A stretch of DNA of 64,000 nt. It comes from Gammaproteobacteria bacterium (GTDB lineage: Bacteria > Pseudomonadota > Gammaproteobacteria > Pseudomonadales > UBA5518). The notes under the pieces are model-generated. The model did no database searches. It had not been told where the DNA came from and saw only the letters and a program-made list of their open reading frames with translations. Shown piece by piece: positions 53,085 to 61,196 of the stretch. Both the position numbers and the translations under genes were made by a program. Every line of letters begins with the position of its first letter. Position 1 is the first letter of the stretch. Location: contig JADIYI010000002.1 of assembly GCA_016705365.1 (NCBI GenBank), positions 248,001 through 312,000 on the forward strand, given 5' to 3'.

Positions 53085-54137
53085 ATGCTCAAACCATCAC
53101 GACAGGCTCCCGCGCGTTGGCTCAAGTTGTTGCGATGGCCGTGGTGGCTGCTCTCCCCGCTGACGCAGAAGCACGATTTCCATGCCAACCCGGTGATCGG
53201 CTCGCACTGGCTCAATCGCTGCGGCCTGCATGTGCTGCGCCTGCTGATCGCGCACGCCGTCACCCGGTTTCGCTGGTGGATGCTGACGCCACTGATGAGT
53301 CCTGCCGACCGCGCCGTGTTCCATCGCGATGGTTTTCTGGTGGTGCGCGACGTGCTGACCCCGGCGGAATTTGCAGCGCTCAGACAGGAGATTAGCGGCG
53401 CGCGTGGCGCGCCTCGCGAGTGCATCCAGGGCGACACTCTCACCCACCGCGTGCTGCTCGACCAGGCGACGCTCGCGTCCCTGCCGGTGACGCGCCGCCT
53501 GCTCGGCGATCCGCACATCACCGGCCCGATGCGCTATGCGGCGGCCAAGAACCACCTGCCGCTCTTCTATATCCAGGCGATCCGCAACGGGGTCCGCGAG
53601 GCCGCCCCCGACCCGCAGAAAAATCTCCACTCGGACACCTTCCATCCGAGCATGAAAGCCTGGTTCTTTCTCGAGGACGTGGACAGCGCGCGTGGCCCGT
53701 TCACCTATGTGCCGGGCTCGAACCGCCTCAGTCTCGCGCGTATCCGCTGGGAATACCGGCGCAGCATCGTTGCCGCGGATCTCGCCGATGGCTACAGCGA
53801 AAAGGGTTCGTTTCGTTTCGAGCCCCGGGACCTCGAGGCACTCGGTCTGCCGCCGCCGCGGCAACTCGAGGTCCCCGCCAATACCCTGGTCATCGCCAAT
53901 ACCTTCGGTATCCATCGTCGCGGTCCAGCCATGCCGGGCGCAGCGCGTCTCGAACTGTGGGCCTACAGCCGCTGCAACCCGTTCAACCCCTGGCCCGGCC
54001 TCGGCCTGCCCTGGTCTCACCGCGCCGATCAGGCCGTCCTGAGGTTCTGGTGGCGACATCTCGATCGCAAGGCGGCCAGGCGGGGTCAGCTCTCGAGCTG
54101 GCACCCCATTACTCCCGAGGAATTCCATCGCCGCTGA
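53085..54137 (+). CDS. Phytanoyl-CoA dioxygenase (PhyH)-family protein with N-terminal extension
   Basis: The 350-residue protein carries the Fe(II)/2-oxoglutarate triad: His182 and Asp184 in NLHSDTFHP and His277 in FGIHRRGP, with Arg279 as a 2-oxoglutarate candidate. The usual PhyH opening (FHRDGFLVVRDVLTPAEFAALR) begins only near residue 79. The first 78 residues are rich in Trp, Arg and Leu and could be membrane-associated. The family hydroxylates varied small molecules. ATG 53085 has no good ribosome-binding site, and an in-frame TTG lies at 53019. Confidence 0.85.
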   Translation: MLKPSRQAPARWLKLLRWPWWLLSPLTQKHDFHANPVIGSHWLNRCGLHVLRLLIAHAVTRFRWWMLTPLMSPADRAVFHRDGFLVVRDVLTPAEFAALRQEISGARGAPRECIQGDTLTHRVLLDQATLASLPVTRRLLGDPHITGPMRYAAAKNHLPLFYIQAIRNGVREAAPDPQKNLHSDTFHPSMKAWFFLEDVDSARGPFTYVPGSNRLSLARIRWEYRRSIVAADLADGYSEKGSFRFEPRDLEALGLPPPRQLEVPANTLVIANTFGIHRRGPAMPGAARLELWAYSRCNPFNPWPGLGLPWSHRADQAVLRFWWRHLDRKAARRGQLSSWHPITPEEFHRR

Positions 54138-54287
54138 ACCCGCGCTACCTATTGCCGGTTTGCATCCAAATCGATTCCTTTCGTGTACATTGCCTCGTAC
54201 CAGCAGCTGGCCAATTGCCGCCAAATGGCTCGGCAGCCCCCGCTGTTTCGATCTGCGTCGATTGCAACGCCACCCGGAGTTCTACTG

Positions 54288-55466
54288 ATGCCTTCGCATG
54301 CCAATTACCAGGGTGTGGTGATCACCGCACCGGTCAGCCTGCCATACACACGCTACAGCGAACACGACGCGCCGTGGTTCATCGGCAGCGTGCTGCGCGA
54401 GATGCTGCGGGCAAGCGGCCTGAAAAAGAAAGACATCGATGGCCTGGCCGTGGCGAGCTTTAGCCTGGCTCCCGATTCGGTGCTCAGCCTCACCCGGTAT
54501 TTCGACATGAGCGCCCGCTGGCTCGAGCAACTGCCCTTCGGCGGCGCCGCCGGTGTGCTCGCGCTGCGCCGCGCGGCACGCGCGGTACAGGCGGGCGATG
54601 CCAATATCGTGGCCTGCATCGGTGGCGACACCAACCGGCCCGATGGCTTTCGCGAGCCGGGAGAAAATACCAGCAGCTCCAGCGTCGATGCCAGCCATCC
54701 CTGCGGGGCGGAAGGACCGAATACGGCATTCTCGCTGATCACGCAGCGCTACATGGAGGAGCATGGCGCGACCCACGAGGACTTCGGGCGCCTTTGCATC
54801 AGCCAGCGTTACAACGCGCAGCACTATCCCAACGCGCTGTTCGGCAACAAGCCGCTCGACATGGCCAGCTATCTCGGTGCACGCGCGGTGGCCGGCCCGC
54901 TGCACCTGTATGACTGCGTGATGCCCTGCGCCGGCGGCGAGGGCTTCCTGATGATGAGCGAGGAGCGCGCGCGCCGGCTCGATCTGCCCTATGCGCGGGT
55001 GCTCGCGGCGGAGGAATTGCACAATGCCTTTGCGCCCGACCCGGTGCAACTGCGCGCGGGTTGGGAGAGTTTTGCCACCCGGCTCTACAATGCCGCGGGA
55101 ATCGCACCGGCGGAAATCGATGTGCTGCAGACCTGCGACGATTGCCCGGTAATCGCGATGCTGCAGATGGAAGGACTCGGCTTCTGCCAGCGCGGCGAGG
55201 CGCCACGCTTCGTGCGCGAAACGCCACTCACTTTCGATGGTGACGAACTCGCGCACAATACCTGCGGTGGACAGCTCTCGGCCGGACAGGCCGGATCGGC
55301 CGCGGGATTCATGGGTGTCGTCGAAGCGCTGCGCCAGGTAACCGGCACCGCGCACGGCAACCAGGTGCCCGGCGCCTGTCATGCCCTCGCCAGCGGCTAC
55401 GGCATGATCAACTTCGATCGCGGGCTGTGCAGCGCGGCGTTGGTGATCGAGGGGGACGAGGCATGA
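54288..55466 (+). CDS. Thiolase-fold protein lacking canonical catalytic motifs
   Basis: The 392-residue protein starts at ATG 54288 with GGAG 9 bases upstream. The fold is thiolase-like (VACIGGDTNRPDG, ISQRYNAQHYPNALFGNKPL, GLCSAALVIEG), closest to SCP2/acetyl-CoA acetyltransferase forms. At the usual nucleophilic Cys site it reads LPFGGAAG (82-89). The GHP histidine motif is replaced by GGQLSAGQAGSAAG. It may therefore not be a true thiolase. Ltp2-like steroid aldolases show that this fold can act without the Cys. Its TGA overlaps a tiny downstream ORF. Confidence 0.85.
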   Translation: MPSHANYQGVVITAPVSLPYTRYSEHDAPWFIGSVLREMLRASGLKKKDIDGLAVASFSLAPDSVLSLTRYFDMSARWLEQLPFGGAAGVLALRRAARAVQAGDANIVACIGGDTNRPDGFREPGENTSSSSVDASHPCGAEGPNTAFSLITQRYMEEHGATHEDFGRLCISQRYNAQHYPNALFGNKPLDMASYLGARAVAGPLHLYDCVMPCAGGEGFLMMSEERARRLDLPYARVLAAEELHNAFAPDPVQLRAGWESFATRLYNAAGIAPAEIDVLQTCDDCPVIAMLQMEGLGFCQRGEAPRFVRETPLTFDGDELAHNTCGGQLSAGQAGSAAGFMGVVEALRQVTGTAHGNQVPGACHALASGYGMINFDRGLCSAALVIEGDEA

Positions 55467-55519
55467 GCCTCCGGCACAAGCTGCAACAGTTGCGTGAGCG
55501 GAGCACTACCAAGGGATGA
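55463..55519 (+). CDS. 18-residue ORF coupled to the thiolase stop
   Basis: ATG 55463 overlaps the thiolase TGA (ATGA) and encodes 18 residues, mainly basic and helical (MSLRHKLQQLRERSTTKG). In related operons this position holds the partner OB-fold/DUF35 gene. This could be the residue of a lost partner or a leader peptide. There is no further evidence. Confidence 0.3.
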   Translation: MSLRHKLQQLRERSTTKG

Positions 55520-55665
55520 GAACAACGGCATTGTGCGGGGGCGGCGCGGTGTCTCGCGAGCTGATGGGCGGGAGTTTTCCGCTGCTGGCGATGCTCTCGA
55601 TAGTGGCGCCGATCGAGCAGCACATGCCCGCTGATATACATACGACGGTGGTGATTGCTGCCTGA
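55516..55665 (+). pseudogene. 49-residue ORF, possible creatininase-family remnant
   Basis: ATG 55516 again overlaps the preceding TGA. The product contains LSIVAPIEQHMPADIHTTVV, which recalls the creatininase opening PVGSxEQHGPHLPLxTD, then stops. I read it as a possible decayed fragment. The match is short and could be chance. Confidence 0.25.
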
Positions 55666-55767
55666 CAGCTTGCTAGTGTTCGCACGGGATGCGGACTAGA
55701 CTTCGACTGGCGGATTGCACGCGGGTTCGCCACCGCACCGAATCACCATCAGCCAGGAGTGGGCGTC

Positions 55768-55875
55768 ATGAGCAAGGGCATGGACAAGAAAAAGGAAACC
55801 AAGAAGAAGTCGGAAAAGACCATGAAGGAAAAGCGGGCCGAGAAAAAAGCCAAGAAAGGCACCCGCAACGCCTGA
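55768..55875 (+). CDS. 35-residue lysine-rich small protein
   Basis: ATG 55768 has AGGAG 8 bases upstream. The product, starting MSKGMDKKKETKKKSEKT and ending KKAKKGTRNA, is over 40% Lys with only small or charged partners and no hydrophobic core. It is likely disordered and nucleic-acid binding. I believe similar short Lys-rich proteins exist in other proteobacteria but cannot name a family. Confidence 0.65.
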   Translation: MSKGMDKKKETKKKSEKTMKEKRAEKKAKKGTRNA

Positions 55876-55922
55876 GACGAGCCGCGCGTGGTCGCAACCG
55901 CCCACGCGCGCAACCCCGCCGC

Positions 55923-56372
55923 CTAGCGGCAGCGGAAAATGATGTGATCCTCCCAGTCGTCCTCGGCTACCGTCGTTTCGCTCGTCATCCGCCCCGCGCG
56001 TGACATCCCGAGGCGGTGCACTGCCGCGCGATCACCACATTCCAGGTGGTGCCAGCTCGGCAGATCCTTGCCCTCGCTCAGCAATCGATAGCCACAGGTG
56101 GGCGGCAGCCAGGTATAGCCCTGGACCTGTGCCGGGGTCAGCTGGATGCAATCGGGTACCTGCTCGCGCCGCGTCGGGTAACCGGTGCAGCGGCAACTCT
56201 GCAGATCGAGCAGCTTGCAGGCCACATCGGTGTAGAACACAGAGCCATCGTGCTCGTGCTCGAGCTTCTGCAGACAGCACAGGCCGCAACCATCGCACAC
56301 CGCCTCCCATTCCACGGGATCGAGTTGCGCCAAGGTCTTGCGTTTCCAGAATCCGGCAACCGTCTCGCTCAT
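55923..56372 (-). CDS. ycgN: YcgN/UPF0260-family cysteine-cluster protein
   Basis: The 149-residue protein opens with the family's FWKRKTLAQLDPVEWEAVCDGCGLCCLQKLE, a CxxCxxCC cluster near 27-33. Further cysteines are in DVACKLLDLQSCRCTGY, VPDC, PPTCGY and HLECGD. The length and order match YcgN (about 150). The cysteines probably bind a metal or iron-sulfur cluster, and the role is unknown. It converges on the lysine-rich gene. Confidence 0.92.
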   Translation of the reverse strand: MSETVAGFWKRKTLAQLDPVEWEAVCDGCGLCCLQKLEHEHDGSVFYTDVACKLLDLQSCRCTGYPTRREQVPDCIQLTPAQVQGYTWLPPTCGYRLLSEGKDLPSWHHLECGDRAAVHRLGMSRAGRMTSETTVAEDDWEDHIIFRCR

Positions 56373-56778
56373 TCAGCGCGGCTCCGGGGCCAATACCCGC
56401 CGCCGGTTGAACAGGATTATCGCAGCACTTCCCATGACCAGATCCTCCACTATCAAGCGCTACGGTTTGATTGCTCTTTTGTCTGCGTCCGGCAGCGCTG
56501 GCCGAAGCCCGGGAGCCTGCGCGATCGCAATCACCGCCGCATCGCGGCAGGGTGTTCCATCGACGTCCGCCATTATGCGCGAATAATTGCGTCGGCAATG
56601 CTCCTGAATCGCCCTTGTCTGGCGGGGGTTTCTGTCGCATCGGATGCGGTCCTCCCACAACAAACCCGCCAGGGGGTATGATCGGCCAGGTCCCGAATGG
56701 ATCAGCGCATCATTGATCTGAATACGCACCACGGAGTCGGGTGTGATCCACTGCAAACAACCTGCGAGGAAACCGGCG
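56373..56778. other. Intergenic region with a nested inverted repeat
   Basis: No gene is supported in these 406 bases between divergent ycgN and the crotonase. An outer inverted repeat lies at 56619-56672 (CTGGCGGG...CCCGCCAG plus TTT/AAA with a GG bulge), enclosing a small hairpin CGCAT-CGG-ATGCG. A TATGAT follows at 56677-56682 and could be a -10 for the crotonase. Confidence 0.5.
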
Positions 56779-57558
56779 ATGAGCGAACCCATTCTCCTGT
56801 GCGAGGACCGTGACGGTATCCGCACCCTGACGCTGAACAACCCGGCGGCGCGCAACGCGCTCTCCGGCACCATGATGGCGTTGCTGCACGAGGCGTTCGT
56901 GGCGGCTGCCGCAGAGCCCGCGGTGCGGGTGGTGATCCTCGCGGCGAACGGGCCGGCGTTCTGCGCCGGGCACGATCTGAAGGAGATGCGCGGCAACAGC
57001 GATCCGGTATTTCATGCCAGGCTGATGGATCAGTGTGTGGCCCTGATGCTGGCGATCGTGCGCTGTCCCAAGCCGGTGATCGCGCGGGTGCACGCCATCG
57101 CCACTGCCGCCGGCTGTCAGCTGGTTGCCTCCTGCGATCTCGCGGTCGCGGCCGACAGCGCACACTTTGCCACCCCTGGCGTCAATATCGGCCTGTTCTG
57201 CAGCACGCCCATGGTGGCGCTGTCGCGCAATCTCGGGCCCAAGCATGCAATGGAAATGCTGCTGATCGGAGACCTGGTAAATGCCCACGACGCCTGGCGC
57301 ATGGGGCTGCTCAACCGCGTGGTCGAGGCCGGCCAACTCGATGCCAGCGTGGCGGAATTCGCGCAACGCATCGCCTCGAAGTCCTCGCATACGCTGGCGG
57401 TGGGCAAGGAAGCCTTCTACGCGCAGGCCGAAATGAGTCTCGAGGAAGCGTATCGCCATTGCGCCGCGGTGATGGTGCGCAACATGCAGTCCAACGACGC
57501 GCGGGAAGGCATCGACGCATTTTTCCACAAGCGTCCTGCCTGCTGGCAGGACAGCTGA
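56779..57558 (+). CDS. Crotonase-family protein, ECHDC3-like
   Basis: The 259-residue protein starts at ATG 56779 with AGGA 8 bases before. It has AFCAGHDLKEMR at about 63-74 and the run HAIATAAGCQLVASCDLAVA with TPGVNIGLFCSTPMVALSRN, very like animal ECHDC3. Both classical hydratase glutamates are changed (Gln in AGCQL, Gly in TPGV), so hydration of enoyl-CoA is unlikely. It should still bind an acyl-CoA through the oxyanion hole. Its reaction is unknown. Confidence 0.9.
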   Translation: MSEPILLCEDRDGIRTLTLNNPAARNALSGTMMALLHEAFVAAAAEPAVRVVILAANGPAFCAGHDLKEMRGNSDPVFHARLMDQCVALMLAIVRCPKPVIARVHAIATAAGCQLVASCDLAVAADSAHFATPGVNIGLFCSTPMVALSRNLGPKHAMEMLLIGDLVNAHDAWRMGLLNRVVEAGQLDASVAEFAQRIASKSSHTLAVGKEAFYAQAEMSLEEAYRHCAAVMVRNMQSNDAREGIDAFFHKRPACWQDS

Positions 57559-57564
57559 GCAAGG

Positions 57565-57940
57565 CCTCGCCCGCGCCGGTCCCCGCACGCGAGCCGCCCG
57601 GATCGTGCGTGAGGTCGCAGGAGTTGCGCGTTTCGCCGCTGCGCGAGAAATAGCCCCACCATGAGGTCGCGAAATCGGGCAGCGTGGTCTTGCCGATCAC
57701 GATGGCGCCTGCTGCCTTCAGGCGCGAGACCACCGTCGCGTCGCGGGCTGGATGATGGTTCATGAAGGCGACATTACCGTCGCTCGTCGGGAGGTTCGCC
57801 GTGTCGATATTGTCTTTCAGCAGCACCGGAATGCCGTGCAGCGGCCCCTGCAGCTTGCCGGTTTCCGCCCCAGCGCGTCGTCGAGCGCGCCGACCCGCAG
57901 GTGTGCTTGCATGGACGCCTCGATTGGGTTTGTATTGCAT
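57565..57940 (-). pseudogene. Amidase-signature family pseudogene fragment
   Basis: Reading leftward from about 57940, NPIEASMQAHLRVGALDDALG is in one frame. Homology then continues in another frame with ETGKLQGPLHGIPVLLKDNIDT (amidase Lys) and ATVVSRLKAAGAIVIGKTTLPDFA. It ends at a damaged PGGSRAGTGAGEA, where the family has GGSSxG. The serine-bearing region and the C-terminal two thirds are missing. It is thus frameshifted and truncated. It lies between the crotonase and sulfurtransferase genes, a sign of past rearrangement. Confidence 0.75.
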
Positions 57941-58014
57941 CCGACCGTACTGAGCGCGTGACTCGAGTGTCAATCCTCGGATCCGGCCAATTGACTCACC
58001 AAGGAGGCTAGACG

Positions 58015-58887
58015 ATGACTCTGCCCGGTTTTCTCGTCGACACTGCCTGGCTCAACGACCAGCTTGGCGCGACCGATCTTCGCATCCTCGATGCGACCGT
58101 CTTCCTGCACGTCAATACCGACGGCCCCGGTTACACCACCGAAAGCGGCCGCGCGAAGTTCGACGCCGGGCACCTCCCCGGTGCACAGTTCGTCGATCTG
58201 ATCGAAGTCTTCTCGGATCAGACGTCCGCGGTCCGCTTCACGATGCCGTCCCCGCCCCGCTTCTGCGAGCTCGCCGGCGCGCTGGGCGTGGGCGACGACA
58301 GCCGGGTCGTCGTCTACAGCAGCGGCAGCCCGATGTGGGCGACCCGGCTGTGGTGGATGTTCCGCTCCGTTGGCTTCGATCAGTGCGCGGTGCTCAATGG
58401 CGGCCTGCCCAAATGGCAGCGCGAAGGACGGCCCGTCACGGTCAACGTGGCGCCGCCAACGCCGGCGCGCCTGACGTCGAAGGCGCAACCGGCTCTGTGG
58501 GCCGATCGTGATGCGATGCTCGCGGCGATGAACGACAGCGGTGTCTGCACGATCAATGCGCTGTCGCCGGCGGTCTACAGCGGCGAGAAGAACATGTATG
58601 GCCGCCCCGGCCACATCCCGGGCAGTGTCAATGTCTTCTACGACTGCCTCCTCGACCCGGCAGACGGCACCCTCCTGCCCGCCGCGCGCCTGAAGCCGCT
58701 GTTCGACTCGGTCGGCGCCTTCGGCAAGCCGCGCGTCATCTGCTATTGCGGGGGCGGGATCTCGGCGACGATGAACGCGCTCGCGCTGACGCTCGCCGGG
58801 CATCCCGACATCGCCGTCTACGACGGCTCGATGATGGAGTGGGTCGCCGATCCGGCGCTGCCGCTCGAGCTTGGCGCCCAGGCATAA
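58015..58887 (+). CDS. Sulfurtransferase with two rhodanese domains (3-mercaptopyruvate/thiosulfate type)
   Basis: The 290-residue protein has a very strong AAGGAGG before ATG 58015. The N-terminal rhodanese domain (VDTAWLNDQL to NGGLPKWQREGRPV) is inactive, and the C-terminal one (about 160-285) carries the persulfide Cys in VICYCGGGISATMNAL. It moves sulfane sulfur from thiosulfate or 3-mercaptopyruvate to acceptors such as cyanide or thioredoxin. The CGGGIS loop differs from both textbook loops (CGSGVT, CRxGxT), so the donor is unsure. It follows the amidase fragment. Confidence 0.88.
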   Translation: MTLPGFLVDTAWLNDQLGATDLRILDATVFLHVNTDGPGYTTESGRAKFDAGHLPGAQFVDLIEVFSDQTSAVRFTMPSPPRFCELAGALGVGDDSRVVVYSSGSPMWATRLWWMFRSVGFDQCAVLNGGLPKWQREGRPVTVNVAPPTPARLTSKAQPALWADRDAMLAAMNDSGVCTINALSPAVYSGEKNMYGRPGHIPGSVNVFYDCLLDPADGTLLPAARLKPLFDSVGAFGKPRVICYCGGGISATMNALALTLAGHPDIAVYDGSMMEWVADPALPLELGAQA

Positions 58888-59068
58888 AGCCAGGGAGCTG
58901 GCGAATTCATGAATAGTGCGGGCTGAAGCGTAGCAGCTGCGCTTGCATGAGGAAGGGGTGTAGTCGATCTGCGCAAGCAGGGCCACGCTGGATCGCCAAT
59001 CGACGCGGTCGTCTTGCGCTGCCTGCCCAGGCGCGGCAGAGTTCAGCTTTCCTTCACTGGTTGCTGTC

Positions 59069-60265
59069 ATGTATCAAAATCTTGCTGTTTTCGCAGCCTT
59101 TCTTCTGGTTTACAGCATCTTTGCCGGGCGCTTTGAGTCGCGCCTGCTCAACGGCCCGGCCATGTTCATGCTGGCGGGCTTGCTGCTCGGCCCGGCGGCG
59201 CTTGGCTTGCTGCACCTCGATGTCACCAAGGAGGCGATCAAGCTGCTGGCCGAACTCACCTTGGCCATCGTGCTGTTCAGTGATGCGGCCACCGCCAACC
59301 TCAAGGTGTTACGCGCCAATGACGGCTTACCGTTGCGGCTACTGCTGATCGGCCTGCCACTCACCTTGATCGGTGGTGGATTGGTTGGCTATTGGCTGTT
59401 TCCGCAAATACCGCTGCTGGAGCTCGCCTTGCTGGCCACCATGCTGGCACCCACCGATGCCGCCCTGGGCAAGGCCGTGGTCAGCAACCCGCAAGTCCCG
59501 GCGGCGGTGCGCGAAAGCTTGAACATAGAAAGCGGCCTGAATGACGGCATCTGCGTGCCGGTCCTGTTGGTGCTGATAGCGTTGACGGTGGATATCGAAT
59601 CCCATGCCCCCCTCAACCTCGCATTGGCCTTTATCAGCGAGGAACTGGGCATTGGTGCCATGGTCGGCGTGAGCATGGCGCTGATTGCATGGCAACTGCT
59701 GCGGCTGTCGGCCAAGCACGGCTGGCAACTGCCACGCTGGTCACAACTGACTCTGCCGGGTTTGGCTTTGCTCTGTTTTGCCCTCGCGCAGGCGCTCGGC
59801 GGGAGCGGCTTCATTGCCGCCTTCGTCGGCGGCTTGCTCAGCGGCCATTTGCTCAACGAGCAAAAACATCACTTGCTGGACGCCAGTGAAGAACTCGCCA
59901 GCCTGTTCTCCGTACTCACGTGGCTGATTTTCGGCGCCTATGTGTTGCCGCTGGCCTGGAGCAGCTTTACCCCGGGCATCTGGCTCTATGCGCTGCTGAG
60001 CCTGACGCTGATTCGCATGGTGCCGGTCTATCTCAGTCTGCTCGGCACCAATCTCCCACGTGAAACGCGTCTGTTTGTCGGCTGGTTCGGTCCGCGCGGG
60101 CTGGCCAGCATCGTGTTTGCGGTAATGATCATGGACGTCCCACTGCAAGCCACGAAAACCCTGCTGGCGACGGTCATCTGCACCGTTTTGCTCAGCGTCA
60201 TCCTGCACGGCATCAGCGCTAACCCTTGGGTGGCCAGTTTAGCGCGTCGACCAGGCGTGGCGTGA
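59069..60265 (+). CDS. CPA1-type cation:proton antiporter (NhaP-like)
   Basis: The 398-residue protein has about 12 helices and typical CPA1 segments: MLAPTDAALGKAVV near 128-141, SLNIESGLNDGICVPVLL (Asn-Asp pair) near 150 and GWFGPRGLASIVFAVM near 340. It lacks the C-terminal regulatory domain of the antiporter at 26516. It would exchange Na+ or K+ for protons. The ribosome-binding site is poor. It uses more TTG and CAA codons than its neighbours, by eye, which hints at a different origin. The 181 bases before it hold no gene I can support. Confidence 0.9.
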   Translation: MYQNLAVFAAFLLVYSIFAGRFESRLLNGPAMFMLAGLLLGPAALGLLHLDVTKEAIKLLAELTLAIVLFSDAATANLKVLRANDGLPLRLLLIGLPLTLIGGGLVGYWLFPQIPLLELALLATMLAPTDAALGKAVVSNPQVPAAVRESLNIESGLNDGICVPVLLVLIALTVDIESHAPLNLALAFISEELGIGAMVGVSMALIAWQLLRLSAKHGWQLPRWSQLTLPGLALLCFALAQALGGSGFIAAFVGGLLSGHLLNEQKHHLLDASEELASLFSVLTWLIFGAYVLPLAWSSFTPGIWLYALLSLTLIRMVPVYLSLLGTNLPRETRLFVGWFGPRGLASIVFAVMIMDVPLQATKTLLATVICTVLLSVILHGISANPWVASLARRPGVA

Positions 60266-60374
60266 CCGCCGCTCCGCGCCCTTCGCCAAGTGCGGCGCTG
60301 CTGCCGGGGGCACCGACGTGCTCGGCCGCGCGGTCTTTTATCGCGTGATTGCGGACGGAGCCTTGCTGCCCCGA

Positions 60375-61145
60375 TCAGCGCGGCTGCATGCGGATACCGC
60401 CATCCATGCGGATACACTCGCCGTTGATGTAGTCGTTCTCGATGATCGCCACCGCCAGATGGGCGATTTCATCGGTATTGCCGAGGCGCTTCGGAAACAG
60501 CACCGATTCGCTGAGTGCCTTGACCGCGGGCGCGGGCAGGCCCTGGAACAGCGGAGTATCGATCAGCCCGGGCACGATGGTATTGCAGCGTATGCCATAG
60601 GAGGCGAGGTCGCGTGCAACCGGCAGCGTCAGCCCGACGATCCCGCCCTTGCTGGCGCTGTAGGCGGCCTGTCCGATCTGTCCTTCATAGGCTGCAACCG
60701 AGGCGGTGTTGATGATCACGCCGCGCACACCATCGCTGTTGACGGGTTCGTTCTTCGCCATCTGCTCGGCCGCAAGGCGCAACACGTTGAAGGTGCCGAT
60801 CAGGTTGATATTGATCACCTTGGTGAAATCCGCGAGCGGAAACGCACCGTTCTTGCCGAGCGTCTTGACCGCGTTGCCGATACCGGCGTAATTGCAGCAG
60901 ATATGCACCGCGGCGAAGCGCTCGATCACCGCGGCGATGCCGGCCTGCACCGATTCCTCGCTGGTGACGTTGACGTTCAGGTACCGCACGTTCGCGCCGA
61001 GTTCCGTCGCCAGCGCCGTGCCGCGCTGTTCGTTGAGATCGAAGATCGCGACCTTCGCGCCCATGCGCGCGAGGCGCCGCACGGTAGCCTCGCCCAGGCC
61101 CGATGCGCCACCGGTGATGATTGCCGTCTTTCCCGAAATATCCAT
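60375..61145 (-). CDS. Short-chain dehydrogenase, 3-hydroxyacyl-CoA dehydrogenase type 2-like
   Basis: The 256-residue protein has TGGASGLG at 11-18, Asp at the end of beta-2 (FDLNE) for NAD, Ser in NTASVAAYEG and the catalytic YSASK near 165. The GQAAYSASKGGIVGLTLPVARDLA and GIRCNTIVPGLIDTP runs are typical of HSD10/3-hydroxyacyl-CoA dehydrogenases. AGGAG lies 10 bases before the ATG. It is 51 bases downstream of an enoyl-CoA hydratase on the same strand, giving two consecutive beta-oxidation steps. Confidence 0.92.
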   Translation of the reverse strand: MDISGKTAIITGGASGLGEATVRRLARMGAKVAIFDLNEQRGTALATELGANVRYLNVNVTSEESVQAGIAAVIERFAAVHICCNYAGIGNAVKTLGKNGAFPLADFTKVININLIGTFNVLRLAAEQMAKNEPVNSDGVRGVIINTASVAAYEGQIGQAAYSASKGGIVGLTLPVARDLASYGIRCNTIVPGLIDTPLFQGLPAPAVKALSESVLFPKRLGNTDEIAHLAVAIIENDYINGECIRMDGGIRMQPR

Positions 61146-61196
61146 GCTGTGCCTGCTCCTGTTGCGGGGTGTGTGGAAGTGAAAAATCCGTGGGAA

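Noticed and set aside
58925..58943. AAGCGTAGC-A-GCTGCGCTT as a terminator after the sulfurtransferase
   Set aside because: The loop is too short and no T-run follows.
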